A stretch of 64,000 bases of DNA, from assembly GCF_036884655.1 (NCBI RefSeq), contig NC_088339.1, positions 27,671,501 to 27,735,500 on the forward strand, written 5' to 3'. The notes under the pieces were generated by a model that did no database searches, was not told where the DNA came from, and saw only the letters and a program-made list of their open reading frames with translations. Positions 37,675 through 50,400 of this stretch are shown here, piece after piece. The position numbers were made by a program, and so were the translations under genes. This DNA comes from Musa acuminata AAA Group. Its lineage: Eukaryota > Streptophyta > Magnoliopsida > Zingiberales > Musaceae. Each line of letters opens with the position of its first letter. The first letter of the stretch is position 1.

Positions 37675-40600
37675 TCGATCACCGTAGCTAAACACACTCT
37701 GGTGCCGTAGCAGACAGAGGCGTCGCAGGAAGTGTCACCCCTCTTTCATCTTCTTCGATCTCAGTCTGTCACACAAGCTGGGCATCTCGTTCTCAACCTA
37801 GGAATGTGTTGCATCAGAAACCCAACCTAGGAGAGCCCGAGGTACAGCGGGAGACCTCCCAAGGAATCCTCGTGTCCATGCTAAAGCCAGTCCTTCCATG
37901 ACTTGTCTTCTACACATCGTGACTCACTTTTCTCCTCCCCAGGACAGAAGATGAGACATCAACGTCACAGGGATGCTGCTCGATAATGTATGTGATGTGG
38001 CCATAAGGAGAGCACCAATTAAGATTATTATAGTTGCAGAATACCGGCATGTGTGGACTAATTATATGATGCTACAGCTACGGGATCGAGATCAAATACT
38101 ATTAAATCTACGACGTCTGCGTTGGGAATCTTTTCTTGCGTCGGATGGTTGTATGGGATATTATAAACATGGGAAAAGGTAGAAGCTTTTGGTATAGGGT
38201 TGGGGGGATGAAGATTTAGTAGGCAGTAGATGCAGTGTTTTGGAAAGCAGCGGCACTGCAGCCACCATCTACTCTCTCTCTCTCTCTAGTACGAGGGGAG
38301 AAGTCCCCTCATCCTTCATTCAATAAAATGCCGAGAATGAATTAAAAATAATAAAAAATGCCTATATTATTTTTATTTTTATTTATAAAAAAAATAAAAA
38401 AAATAGACTTATTACTCGTATAATGATGTACTAATCAATCAAATATCTCAATAAAGACTTATCAATCGATTTAATATAAGAAAAGGTATTGTGAATTCAT
38501 TGGTATAATAATTCTAAAAATTAAATAAATGTTTTTACTATATTTCTTTTAAAAATAACTATATTATGTCCAAAAAAAAGTGCAAACGAGTTTGCTAAGT
38601 CATTTGGGCGTCTAAAGATCGGATGCAAAGGATTCCGGAAATCCATTTCGCCAAAGACTCGACTTACCCATGATAGTAAGCGTAAATGAGAAGCGGAAAA
38701 GGATTAATGTCCGAGTCGACGCGAGATGTCGGGCATGAATCGAGAGACACGAGGCGGTGGAGGGTGTGTCGGCGGGGGTGGCGGGGAATGCTGATGCCTC
38801 ACCAACTGGATCGATCTTTTTTTGCGCTTTTGGTGAGTAGAGAGGGAGAGCGATGATGTCGAACAAAAGCAGTGAGGACGAAGGTGGCCGCTTTCCACGA
38901 GAATCCCAACCACTTCCTCTACCCCTCCCCTCCCCTCTTCTTCCTCCTCCTTCGCCCTTCCTTTTGCCTTCCTCACTTCCTCGGAATACAAATTTGATCG
39001 GTGATTCGGTGTTGCGCGGGGGGGCCATCGTCGACGACGAATCTGGTGACGGTTTTCAAGTATATTGGAAGGAATCCTTAGCTTGCTTTACTCGAGTGAT
39101 TTTATTGTAACCGTTCTTATTAATTATCTTATTTAATAATAATATAACCATTCTATTTTATAATTTATTATTATAAATTTTTTTATTTATTATAATTAAA
39201 ATAATTTTAATTTTTTATTTTATTATTAAATTAAATATTTAATATCATTAAAATTCTTAATAAATATTTTTGATGGGAGAACATCTATATAAATGAGGAT
39301 TTTGGTCCGTGGACTCAACATCTTTGTAGTCAAAAGAACTTTCTACACCATCTAAAATGAGAGTTGTGAACCGAAAAGTACTAAAGTTTAAGAAGAAACT
39401 ATCGTAGAAATTCTTAAAGTTGGAGGTACGTTATTTTATTTCTATATTAATTTTTATTATGTTTCTATTATAATAATTTAAAAATATATTTTGACATCAA
39501 AGATTTCTTACATGGATAATCAAATAATTTCCAACATTTTACTTTTGATTCTACGAAAATATTATCAGTTAAAAAAAAAAGAAATAATCGAGGGGGCACA
39601 AATTCGTAAATGTTTGTACTTAAATGTAACTACAACTTCCTATCTCATTTAATTTTAATCCATCTTTCGCATATATTTCCTCCGATAAATGCAAATTAGT
39701 AGACTTAAATATTACAGAATTAAGTATAAAAATCGCCAGCTCAGAAAAAAAACTATTTTTAATTTTGCTGAAAAAAAAAATTGCGGCATTTTATTTTGAC
39801 CCGGTCAAACAATCCCGTCAAAGTGGGACCTACTTGCTGACGTAACGCCGCCCTCCACCGTATCATATCTGACAACGATGGGTGGCCACCAGCGAATCTT
39901 TTCCGAACCACCGCCGCGGCGGCGGATCTTTCGACCAGGAGACGCCGCGTGTCTCGAGTCCTCGAGCGAGAGAACCCGGTGAACATTTGCTGATTTTTAT
40001 TATCAGCAAAAATCATGAATATAATATTACGTATATAAAATTATCAGAGTTTCTTTTGATAAAAAGGGGAAGGGGGTGGACTGGTCAATGCGGGTCAAAC
40101 CCGACCCGAAATCCCTGCGCGTGTTGGGCCGCGGGCTTCGGCCCATTAAACGACCCAATTATGAGAAGATCATGATCGACTCGAGGTTCGAATCGGTTCG
40201 TGTCAAATCGAGACCGGTCGAGATCCTATAGATCATAACTGGACCGGTTATCACAGCCTGTTCCGCCTCTCATGCTCTTCCCGAGCTTATGGACGCATGC
40301 ACGCAGAACTCAGCACAGAGCAGCAATACATGACCTGAGAAGGAAACGCCTCGCACCGATAACGAAGCAGCAGAACTCACTGCCGCCCTCCCTCCCTCGT
40401 CGCTGGCATCGCGCTTCCTGTTCTATGGAACGTCGAGGAAGCGGCGGCGCTCCAGAGAGATGACCATAGCGGAAACAGCTTCGGCTTCCCACCATTTGGA
40501 TCGGCGACGAGAGGATGCGTGGGCGCGTTGGAGTCTTATCAAGCCTTGATAAGGAGGGAGACAGCTTGTATTAACTACAAAACAACAGCCCACTTGTTCT

Positions 40601-42346
40601 CCATACTCGTGTTGCTTTAGCATCACGATGAAATTGAGTTCTTCACGGATCAAGCGAGTCAGAAAAATAACCTGACGTCTGAGAAGATAAAAAAGGCCTA
40701 TAAGAGGCGACAAAGGGATGGTCGAGACATGTCAAACCAGATTCCACAAAGGTACATCTGAGAAAGAGTACATATATCTCTCTAATGGTCGATATCACGA
40801 GTCAAGAGAAACATTATGGAACTCAATTCTCAAGATCGATCATGAATGGAGGGAGAAACGAAAAGGAGCGATGATTCACTTTTATTCGTAGGTGTGGGTT
40901 TTCGTTCCGAAGACGAAATTTACTTCGAACTCCATTCAACTATGTGTGCTAATAATCATCATTATTGTCACCTGTCACTCACCCCAACCTTTACTTGGGG
41001 ACTGCCCAATCTTTGCATGTCAAGGATATCATGTTATGATAGTAACTCGATTTGAACAAGAACGTATGACCATGATTAGCACAGAAATAATCATGACCCT
41101 ATAAAGAAGAGGCATTTACCACTTGAATACGGCATTCTTAAGAAGATATATCACTAAGTCGAAACAAAGTAACTGTTCTAATTAAAATAACACAATCCAA
41201 ACTGAGATGGATTAATCCAAACGAATCTAGTTTTGTTCAAAAAGGAGGTCATCATGTTTGTTTGTTCATATTTGGGTGGTATAGATAAACCCTAAATATT
41301 TGATGAACAACTTTTCCTTACAAGTAAATAACATAAAGAACATGCTTTTGTAATCCAAGATGTCATTAACCAGATTAGAGAGTAGTTTCGGAAGCTTAAC
41401 TTGGAAACACAGAAGCTAAGCCAAGAAAAATCTCCACCAAACCTCAACATAGATTCTTGTCATATGAAGCAACATCAACAAACATAAGTTTCACGAGAGA
41501 CGCAAGTAAAACCTAATACAATTAATCATCTCTAGCAGGCAAATCCCAGTACTCAGTATTCAATTTGTAGCAAAAAAGGTGGGTTGATAAGAGATTACAA
41601 ATCATTGCGATACCTAATAAAGTTATGTTCTTTCTCTCAGTTTCTGCTTCTATTATCCTTTCATATCATTCTTCCTTATATTGAGGCCATTGGAAAGAAA
41701 CAGACGAAGGTCACATCCATCCATCAATGCCATTAAAAGAGGCGGAAAAATCATACGCAACTCGCATAAAGAAGTAATGCATGCAAGGAACACCAGCGAC
41801 AGAATAGATGGGTGGTGCAGAAGATGAGCTTTCCCCTCCTCGAGTTCCGTATACACCCATGCCATGCGTGGCCGCGACCTTGTGCAGTCCGGGCCATTGA
41901 CATGACCCTCAAGCTAAATAATGCCGACGTTTCTTGAGCTAAAGAATCCAAGACCCAAGCAAAGCCATCAAGAACAAAGGAATCCATGCTTCCAGCTCGC
42001 TTGCAGGTCTTCCGGTAGCCAAGCTACTCGTCGATGCTGTTGGGGTCGTCCCACTCCCAAGCCGGCAGACCTAGAGGGCATGCGATAGCCTAGCTCTTTC
42101 TCTAATAGCAATCCCAAGAAGACAAAGGCTCAGAATGAAAGGAGTAGGAAGAAAAGCTAAGCCATGCATGACTGCAACTTTTGTTAGAATGGAGTAGGAT
42201 TTGACTCCCGACGCTGCATTGTCAAGGTAGGAAACTCGAAACAAGAATAAGACCCAACAATTGCTCCAAATTCTAAAAGAAGCAGGTAAAAATATTAGCT
42301 CTAGCTGAAGTGTCTACCATGCTATATAGCCTTGCTCGTTAGCTCT

Positions 42347-43601
42347 CTAAGGTCTGGGATGGTGAGGGAAGAACTGGGTTCCGGCCATGAAGGCGCTTAG
42401 TGGCGTCGGATAGAGGGCGGAAGGATCCATCGATCCGGTGGAAGCCGCCGCGGTAGCTGAGCTAGAAGGTGCAGCCAGGCCGGTGGCAAGAGCGGCTGCG
42501 GTCGAGATAGAAGCGGCGGCAGCGGAAGACGAGGATTCCCCGTGCAGCGCGAGAGGAGTCGACGGGGTCGGCACGTCCGGGCCGTGGTCGTAGAGGATGC
42601 CCTTGAACACATGCCCACCGATGCTGACCGCGGTCTGGTATGCGAACTCGTCCTCGGTGTCGTCCAACGGGCTCACCCGAACGCACCGGAACACTGCCGG
42701 GGAGCTCACCTCGGCCGGGAAACTCACCTCCCCTCCTGCCAGAGTGTGGTTCCAGTTAATGGCCATCAAGTAACATAAGAAGCGTGCAAGGAGGTGTTAC
42801 ACTCGTCTCTTGTTGGATTAGTAGGCGATGGGTGCAGGAGAAAGAGGAAGACAGTGAAAGACGGGAGCGAGTGGGAGTGATGGAACGGAGCACACGCAAA
42901 TGATTCGAGTGAATAGTGGAGTGGATTCACGAAATAGTAGAATGATTTGTACTGCATGTGCTGCTGCTACCTGATGATGCGGTGGTGATGACGGTGGATA
43001 GATGGGTGGTCATCTCCCGTGGCCTTTTGGAGGGCTCCCCGCCTCCACTGCCACCAACATCTCCTCCTCCGCCGCTCGTCGAGCCTCCGATTCGGAGCTG
43101 CTGAGACTGCTGCTGCAGGGAGGAGGCGGCGGCGGCGAGATGCTGCTGGCGCTCGCGCCGCTTGGCGGCGGGGACCCAGGTGCTCTTGACGTGCGTGGAG
43201 CATTGGAAGCCCCGGCTCTTGCAGCAGGTCCGGCATCGCATGTGGGAGCAGTCCTTCTTTGCCTGGTTGCCGCAGTCCTGGCAGCTCATCCCCCCTCCTC
43301 CGCTGTCCCTCAAGCTGACGGTGCGCTCGATCGATCCGCCAGGTTGGAGCGGCTCATCGGAGAAAGAGAGGAGCCCGGCGGTGGAGGAAATGTAGAGTTG
43401 CTGCTGCTGTTGCTGAGGTTGTTGCCGATGGATTTGCTGCTGGTGCTGCTGCCATAGCTCGAAGCCTCTCCCGTAGCCGATCTCTTCGGTTCTATTGCCG
43501 CCCACGCCGCTTCCGCTGCCGTAGAGGAATAAGCTCTCTGGTGGGATCCCTTCGTCACCTCCGCCCTGCCTGTTTCCCCCACCTAGAGAGAACCCTGCCA
43601 T
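42347..43601 (-). CDS. SHI/STY/LRP1-family (SRS) zinc-finger transcription factor (2 exons, 339 aa)
   Basis: Exon 1 is 42971-43601 and exon 2 is 42347-42735. The 235-bp GT-AG intron splits a Gly codon (G|GA). The RING-like zinc finger matches the SRS consensus exactly: C107-x2-C110-x7-C118-x4-C123-x2-C126-C127-x6-C134, followed by a basic [12 protein letters not shown] segment. The IGGH domain lies in exon 2 (about 222-262: AVFRCVRV...[26 protein letters not shown] at 249-252). The N-terminus has a Gln-rich stretch (about 51-68) and the C-terminus an Ala/Ser-rich tail. Family members are plant-specific nuclear activators of auxin biosynthesis (YUCCA) genes that control gynoecium, stamen and lateral-organ development. 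A one-intron structure placed between the two domains is normal for the family. A probable TATA box is at 43975-43982 and an 82-bp leader intron at 43660-43741. The precise orthologue (LRP1, SHI or STY) cannot be named from sequence alone. Confidence 0.93.
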
Positions 43602-43659
43602 GCTTCCTACCCACCAAGCTTCAAATCCATAGCAAGATCGATCGCTCCTCCTCTCCCCT

Positions 43660-43741
43660 CTGCTAAAAGAAGCACAAACTGCATCATGATAAATCTACAA
43701 GGCAGTAGAATTTCTGAGAGAGAATAAATAGGTGGCTGTAC
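43660..43741 (-). other. Possible 5'-UTR intron of the SRS gene
   Basis: On the minus strand, CTCGAG|GTACAG at 43741 is a plausible donor. A T-rich tract ending TTTTAGCAG at 43660 is a plausible acceptor, 58 bp before the ATG. Removing it would delete an upstream ATG. Confidence 0.35.
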
Positions 43742-43974
43742 CTCGAGAGATTTCCTTGTATTCCTACTGAGTAGCAAAGATGTCGTTCTTGTTATGCTCG
43801 CTTTCCCTGCTAATTTTTCGCCTCCTCCAATCCCTAACACTAAGATGGAGAGGGAGGCCGCAGCAGCGGCTGTAGCAACACTGCTACCTCATCCTCGATC
43901 CCTCCTTGAATTCCCTTCCCTTCCCTTCCCTTCACTTGTCTTTCTGTTTCTCTGCCCTCACTCGCTTTGGGGAG

Positions 43975-43982
43975 TATATTTA
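43975..43982 (-). promoter_or_regulatory. Probable TATA box of the SRS gene
   Basis: On the minus strand this reads TTAAATATAC, within an otherwise CT/GC-rich region about 375 bp upstream of the ATG. It would give a leader of about 340 bases. Confidence 0.45.
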
Positions 43983-44415
43983 AGACACGGAATTAGAGCC
44001 ACTGCAACGCCGCCATGGAGACTGCAATCACTCGCTGCCACTGCCACAACCTCAATTCCATTTATTACACCCCCTCCTCGCCCCCCCTCTCTCCTCCCAT
44101 CATCTCTCCCACTAAAAACAAGCAAACTCGCATATCGGATTTAAGATCAGATGAAAAGTCTGAAGAACGAGGTTGCTGCTGGTAATCATCAACGAATTGT
44201 GGTCGCAAAAAGGGAAATAAAAAGGATCAAAGAAAACATGAATCAGCCCAATTTTCCCTTTGCTTGCTTCTCGTTGCCTACTGATCCATCATGAGCTACC
44301 GCTAGATTCTGGACCATGTTTCCGCACGATCGGAGGGAGGAGATAGCTCCACGTGTCTGACAGCCAGCTGTTGCTCGGCCACCCTCTCGACGCGCAAAAC
44401 CCGGTACTTTCCCAG

Positions 44416-44476
<61 letters not shown>

Positions 44477-47470
44477 ACTGCACCTGCTCAAAAGTTAGAG
44501 GCAGCACAACACCACCAACACCAACACCAACAAGAGACCCAAGTAAACCTCGCCAAAAGTCTGCCCCCATTGAACCCATCCCATTTGAACACCCCTGCCA
44601 CTGTCTTCAGTGTGCAACACTTGATGTCCACACCAATTGAAGTGCAACCAAAGATCCCATATAGACAAGTAAAGGTTAATATGTACCTCAATATCAGTGC
44701 TGCAGTTCACAGAATGAGTAGGTGATGACAGGAAGCTGACCATAGTTTATCCTGTGACCTCTTTTGGACCAAGCTTATTAGCATAATATTAGCAAGGAGA
44801 TGTTATTTTTCCGGTGCATTGTTGATCTCCTCATATTATAAGCGTATAAACTGCAGCTTTTTACGTGCAGTACTGTGCATGAGTATTCTATTGTGATGCA
44901 TTCATTGCTCCGCCGGTCCGGAGTCGCGCCGAATATGGCTACTCGACTCGGGACGCGTGCCATTCCCGACAAAACTCTTCAATACGCTCCAGCGTATGTA
45001 CTACATGCATGGGTGACTACGAGAAGCCACCGATCATAAATATACTCCTCTACATGCTTCTGACACGGATGCAGTAATATGCTTGCTTATCTTTTACTAC
45101 ATAACATGCACCATTTGACTTTTCCCTCCCTTTGTTTGTCTCTCATCATTGATTTAACTTCTTAAGTCACATTGGGGAAGTCCACTTGGACTTTTTCCCA
45201 CAAGTCCAAATATTCATCGACCCAGTGAGCACACATGCAAGAAGAAGATGCATACCTAAAGCAGAAAAAGAACGTGATTAAGGTTTCATGGGGGAGAAGC
45301 CAGAGGAAGAAAATGGTACCACTGTTCACATCTACCAACTGTTACCATGTTAGTATGGATATAGAATGTATTAAAAGGACGTCTCCGTAGAGCTGATTTG
45401 CCGGGAGAATGACGCGGGGAGCTCCCGATGAAGGTGCTGCTGTTGTCTCTTCTCCCCACTCCTCGAGCCCTGCGCGGCCTCCCGGGAGTTGACTCTCCTC
45501 TTTTCCCTCATCTGCAGCAGTCACCCTCGATCGCTCTCCTGCTTTCCCGTCTTCTCCTTCTCCTCCTTCTTCTTCTTCGCATCTCATCTCTCCTGGCATT
45601 GTCGGACGCGGAGCCAGCTTGATACCCTTAAAGAATCGAATACGCGGAGAAAGAGAGGGTGGGGGAATGGAAGGCAGATCACAAATCCCGGAGCCAACAT
45701 AGCATCCATGTGCTACGAAGGGAGTATCCTTCGTCCCAACAGCGTCGGTGTTTTGTGTTGACACCGGGCCGAGACTTCTCTCACGTGATAGGACACACCC
45801 TGAACCATGCATGCATGCCGTGCTCAGCACAGAATGTACATGGTCATGGTGTTGTTTATCAGAGAAGTATATGGTCATGTAATCAGAGAATAGCACAGAA
45901 TGTATGTAATGACCCTTTCAGCACGCCATGGGATCACTCCTGAATGAGCAGTCAGGTTAGAAGTCTAAGTTCATGCAACCAAATATAAGATAAAGAACAA
46001 GAGATGCTTTCATCGATCGACGTTGAAAACTGCAGGGAGCAACGAAACCTGTTCAGTGTTAAACGAGTAACCCAAAGCCAAACCTCATCTAACTCTACAG
46101 ATCTTTACTGCACAGAAGAGGAGATCAGAAAAGGACTATATGCAAAAGATCGAGTTTTGTTTCTTTGACTTTATTGAAGGAAATCTATGTAGTGTAGTCG
46201 GAAAGGTCGAGTTTTGTTGCACCGATTAGAAGTATTTCCCTATTAAGCTGACAAATCTGAAGAGAAGGATTATAAAATAGAAAACAAAACATAAACTGGA
46301 CTAAACTGCAAAACAACAAATATGATATCTCAGAAAATAAAGCAATAAACAGAAACAAAAACCAGAAAATACTTTTTAATCAATTTTTTCGTAGAAAAAC
46401 GAATCGTTTAGAAAACAACGAAAATAAATCAAAAAATTCTGGTGACTCGTCATTAAGATTAAGGGATCATTATTCGAAAAGATCTTATTAGACTGCCTAT
46501 ATAACCCTCCCATATACATGAGAGTGTTGTGCATTGTGTTTGTTCTTTTTATTTCTGTTTATTTTTTTTACTTTCAATATATTATGATTTTTTACAGTCT
46601 AATATCTTAAACTAATCTTCTAAAACTAATCTTCCTCTCTTTGGCTGTAATTTACGAGTTTGCCATTGTAGAACTCCTGTACGAATACACACATCTAGTG
46701 GTGGACTACAGGTCCTATTAGACACGACAGATCTAACCTACGAGTTAGGAAGCCGCGTGGTTGCGATTGCTGGAGGAAACGCATGTTTCCTGTTTGCTTC
46801 CGCTAGCTAATTAGATCGTGGCCTAACTCGTGGCAGAAGCTGAGCTAGATGTTATTTGGGATCGAAATGAATCATATACGTATACATACGTATTTGGTGA
46901 TTTGAACCGCTCACTCTTCGCCCCTCCACGTTCTTTGGTCTCGTGTTGTGTTCGTTTTAAATCTCCTCTTTCCCCTCTCCTTTCGTTCTTAAGTAAGGCG
47001 AGCTCGGGATCTAAATCGCATCCGAGTTCCCATAAAATCCCTCGGCCTCCTCGCGTTCCCTCGGTCTCCTTCAATCGAGCGAGTGATCTCGAGCTCGATC
47101 GATTCCGTGAAGCCACGAAGCCGGAAAAGAGGACGATTTTCGCGAGGCGAGACGATCTGATTTTTCTTCCGTTCTCCAGCTTTAATTTTAGGGTTCTTTC
47201 TTTGAATTCGGCTACGAGTGTTGGATGCCTGGATTGCAGTGGCGAACGAGGGAGCGGCCCGAATTGCTCTTGGGATGTCTAGGGTTGTTTTGCTGCAATC
47301 GGTTAGACTAAACTTGGGATTTCGGAATCTTTTCTTTGAAGGTGGTTGGGGTTCTAGCGGTGCTTGCTTCGTCCTTTGTTGTACGAGAGACGCAGAAAAT
47401 GGTTGGGATGGATGTGGCCATAGTACGAGACGTGGCATTGCTCGTCCCTGATCTTTTGTAGCTCTCGGAA
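43983..47470. other. Intergenic region between SRS gene and micro-exon gene
   Basis: The left part is SRS promoter, including the CT microsatellite (GA on the SRS sense strand). At 45340-45900 a 184-codon minus frame overlaps plus-strand frames in GC-rich, purine-skewed DNA, and none resembles a known family. The stretch 45900-46800 is AT-rich with nothing recognisable. From about 46880 to 47470 a pyrimidine-rich then GC-rich segment has the look of a 5' leader for the gene starting at 47471. Confidence 0.5.
44418..44471. repeat. CT microsatellite upstream of SRS gene
   Basis: About 27 uninterrupted CT units are present. On the SRS coding strand they form (GA)27 about 820 bp upstream of the ATG. 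Confidence 0.95.
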
Positions 47471-50400
47471 ATGTCTCAGTTGGCTCCGAGTGACAACCCT
47501 AAATCAGCCGACGAACTGTTCTGCCAGTGGCTTTCACTACTAGAAACCAGCAAACTGGTACTTCGTTCTTTCATGTATCTTTTGTATGAATGTTGATTGT
47601 TTTGGAACTTGTTCTTGATCAAATTGTTTGCCAACTGATGAATGGTTATGTGCATATTGAATCATTTCATTTTACATTGCAATTATGACGACCTAGCATC
47701 TTCTTTGATGAATGGGCATAAGTTCATTTCGTACACTCATTCTTGATGTGTTTAGGTAAAATTTAAGTATATCATTGTAAGAAGTTAGGCACCTCTATTT
47801 TTGAAACAACAGTTTGCAAAACTGGACCTCCATGCTCTTTAGATGTATAGTATCCTACGTTGAAATGTATGTCAATATATTAGCGTTAGTTTAATCTTAA
47901 CGGGCTTGTTGGTTTTTGGCTGAAAACAATTATTTAATTAGATTGATCTTATTTTAATAAGTTACAATAAACTAATTGATTCTAGTTAATTCAAATTGAA
48001 TTCAGTGATGGTAGTCTTTTCATTTGGAATAAAACAGAAATTACTATAATATTTTTGAAGTTTAATTAAACTTAACTAAATGACAGCAAAAGATTCATAT
48101 AGCCAACCCCAAATAATTGGAACTTATGGTTTTGTTGTTGTTGTTGTTGTTGTTTTTTAAGTTTGAAGTTTGCAAAATAAGATCAATAAATAATTTCAGT
48201 TACTCACTATACCCATAAATCTCTTATTTGATATATGAATTTTATAATAAAATAAAAATTAGTGGGAATTATATTGTATTAACATAGAGAATTATAGAGG
48301 AATGGTAGAGTGATCAACTATGAGTTGACCATTATTGTTGTTTATATTTGGTTTAGATTTGATGATATTTTTGCAAGTTTAAAAAAATTCTTTATATTCT
48401 AATAGTTAGATAGTTTCTGGTGTAAATGTATTCTCAAAGTCGCATAGGTATTTTTTTTTCCTGTTATTTTTATTTGGTTTTTCTTAACTTTGCTCCTGAC
48501 AATTGTCACATGTACAGAATGAGGGCTTTTTTACACTGCAATTTAAAAGGCTCCAAACTTTCATGAAATATCTTTATTATCCTTTTCAATCTTGATAAAT
48601 TTCTGGAATTCAAAACTCGTGATCCTTTCCTTTTCAATATTGATTCATGCAGGAATATGAAAAATTCTACTTTGACAGAGTGGGACGGCTTTGCACATAG
48701 AGAATAGAGAATATATCAGGTTGTCTATGGAGGAAGATGGTTAAGATACCTGGAACGGAAGAGATGTTTGGCATGAATCACTTCATCCCCCCTTTTGAAA
48801 ACAAGCTGTTGTAAGCTGCTATTCTTTCCTTCTTTCATTCTTATTACTTATGTCACCAGGATGCCTATTACACTACTGGATGCCTAAACAGGAGAGAGAT
48901 TACCTAAAGCCTACCAAGCCAAGTTGTTTGGTAGGAAGGCTGATATTTTTTCAATAGTTTTAAGTTCATGCAACTTGCAAAATCTTAAACAAGAAACAAG
49001 TTTAGAAGAAACAGTAAACGGCAAATTTGCAAAAGAAGTTATCTCGAAGGTGCCAATGAAGTGAAGAAGTTAACAGAGCACAAACTTAAGAAAAGGTTTC
49101 ATGCATCTTAAGGAAAGCAAAGTGATGAATATTTTCTCATACAAAAAATTTGAATCATAGAGGATACTCGTACTTCTATTATCTTATTAAGGAGGAACTT
49201 GAGTTCGAAAGCATAGAACAATAATGTTGGAACCTTAAGGTATGGAATAATTAACTCTTCAAAAAATTTATATGGAACGAATTTGTTGCTACTCTTTAGG
49301 ACAACAATCCTTTTTCGTGGTGTTAACAACTTGATGCCGTGGACGGGGAGTCGGTACGAGTCGGTCCTGTCTCGAAGGTGTAAGGTCATCCTGGAAGGTC
49401 CTCCCGAGGGCGAGATGGGAGACAGGAGTTATAGGGGTTGTCCCAAGATGGTGCTTGAGTGAGCTCGATCTCTTCGGCGCCCTGCACAACAGGTCAGTGT
49501 TAGGTGGGGGTTTTCGACTCGACCCCTCTGACACTTGGTTTAGTTTTGAGTGGGGACTGTAGCCTTTTTGAGGTTCAGAATCTGATCCCTGTTCAAGTAT
49601 CGGTGATTGATTTTTATACCTACAAAGCCTTTGGGATGGGGCTACGGTCGCTAGGGACTACCTATACATCTTTTCGTGGCACATTCATGTGGACAGTCGT
49701 CCGGTACGACCCCCTGCGGCGTAGGTCGGCTGGTATGATCTCCCGAGACACAGGTCGATTTGTACGATCTCCTGAGGTGCGGATCGACTGGTACGACCAT
49801 CCGTGGTGCGGCGTCGAGCCATACACCCCCCTGCAGCACTGCGCTAGCAGAGGACGACCGAGGGGGTGTCGGCTGCCAGCCCAATCATCTTCTATGTCAT
49901 GTAGATGTCCCACTGTCTTCCACATCAGCTCCTTGGTGGTTGCCAGTTGGCGAATAGCGATTGGTATCAAAATATTCCCTCTCACATGGAGTTATCCATC
50001 GATAAGTGATGACAACATTATGGGTTGATTTATGTATGATAAGAACACTGGATCTTGTTGCTATGCTAAATACTAACAAGTAATTCACTTTCATCAACTT
50101 AGAAAACTCCATAGAAGCTAGTGCCTAAAATAGACTATAGAGATCTTTATTAGACTCTATAGCACTTGGGTGGGTCCACTGATGGTGTCAATCTCTGCAT
50201 CAAGGTAGAACCGTAGAAGATGATTAGTTCAAATTGGCATTCAAATTAAATCCCAAGTTAAGGTTCAAGTAAATATCTGAATTAAGATCCTATCGAGTGT
50301 TTTTTTAAAAGAAAAACTGTTCATTCAACTTTGAGTCATATCACCCCTCAGTGAGTGTCCATTTACAAAATTGTTAGCATCCTCAACTCTCCAGGTTAGT

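Larger units (their letters stand above)
36759..42346. other. Long AT-rich intergenic region without a supported gene
   Basis: The first 400 bases are the probable 3' UTR of the hAT-like gene. Two tandem repeats follow at 37412-37489 and 37585-37674. Poly(A/T)-rich DNA lies at 38340-38600 and 39120-39280. A GC-rich island at 38610-39060 has overlapping frames on both strands. A segment at 39280-39440 has a TATATAAAT box that could be a decayed LTR. A GC-rich patch sits at 39860-40560. The stretch 40600-42300 shows nothing beyond the probable 3' UTR of the SRS gene near its right end. No frame has a recognisable domain. Confidence 0.55.

Noticed and set aside
38612..39028. 138-codon minus-strand frame with ATGG|GTAAGT at its end
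   Set aside because: A donor-like site near the right place was considered as a first exon, but no downstream exon on the minus strand joins in frame.
39280..39440. Possible solo LTR with TATATAAAT and a transcript-like tail
   Set aside because: No matching termini, target duplication or primer-binding site could be identified, so it is too weak to annotate.
40165..40215. GGTTCGAATC-like B-box suggesting a tRNA gene
   Set aside because: No A-box or cloverleaf-forming arms lie at the right distance.
45342..45896. 184-codon minus-strand frame
   Set aside because: It is Glu/Gly low-complexity over purine-skewed DNA with overlapping plus-strand Leu-rich frames. There is no domain or promoter evidence.
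46830..47282. 150-codon plus-strand frame
   Set aside because: It looks like leader DNA of the gene starting at 47471, and its residue composition reflects CT-rich sequence.
49704..49850. Regular 29-bp repeats as a possible CRISPR
   Set aside because: The units are contiguous without unique spacers, in plant nuclear DNA, inside an LTR-like block.
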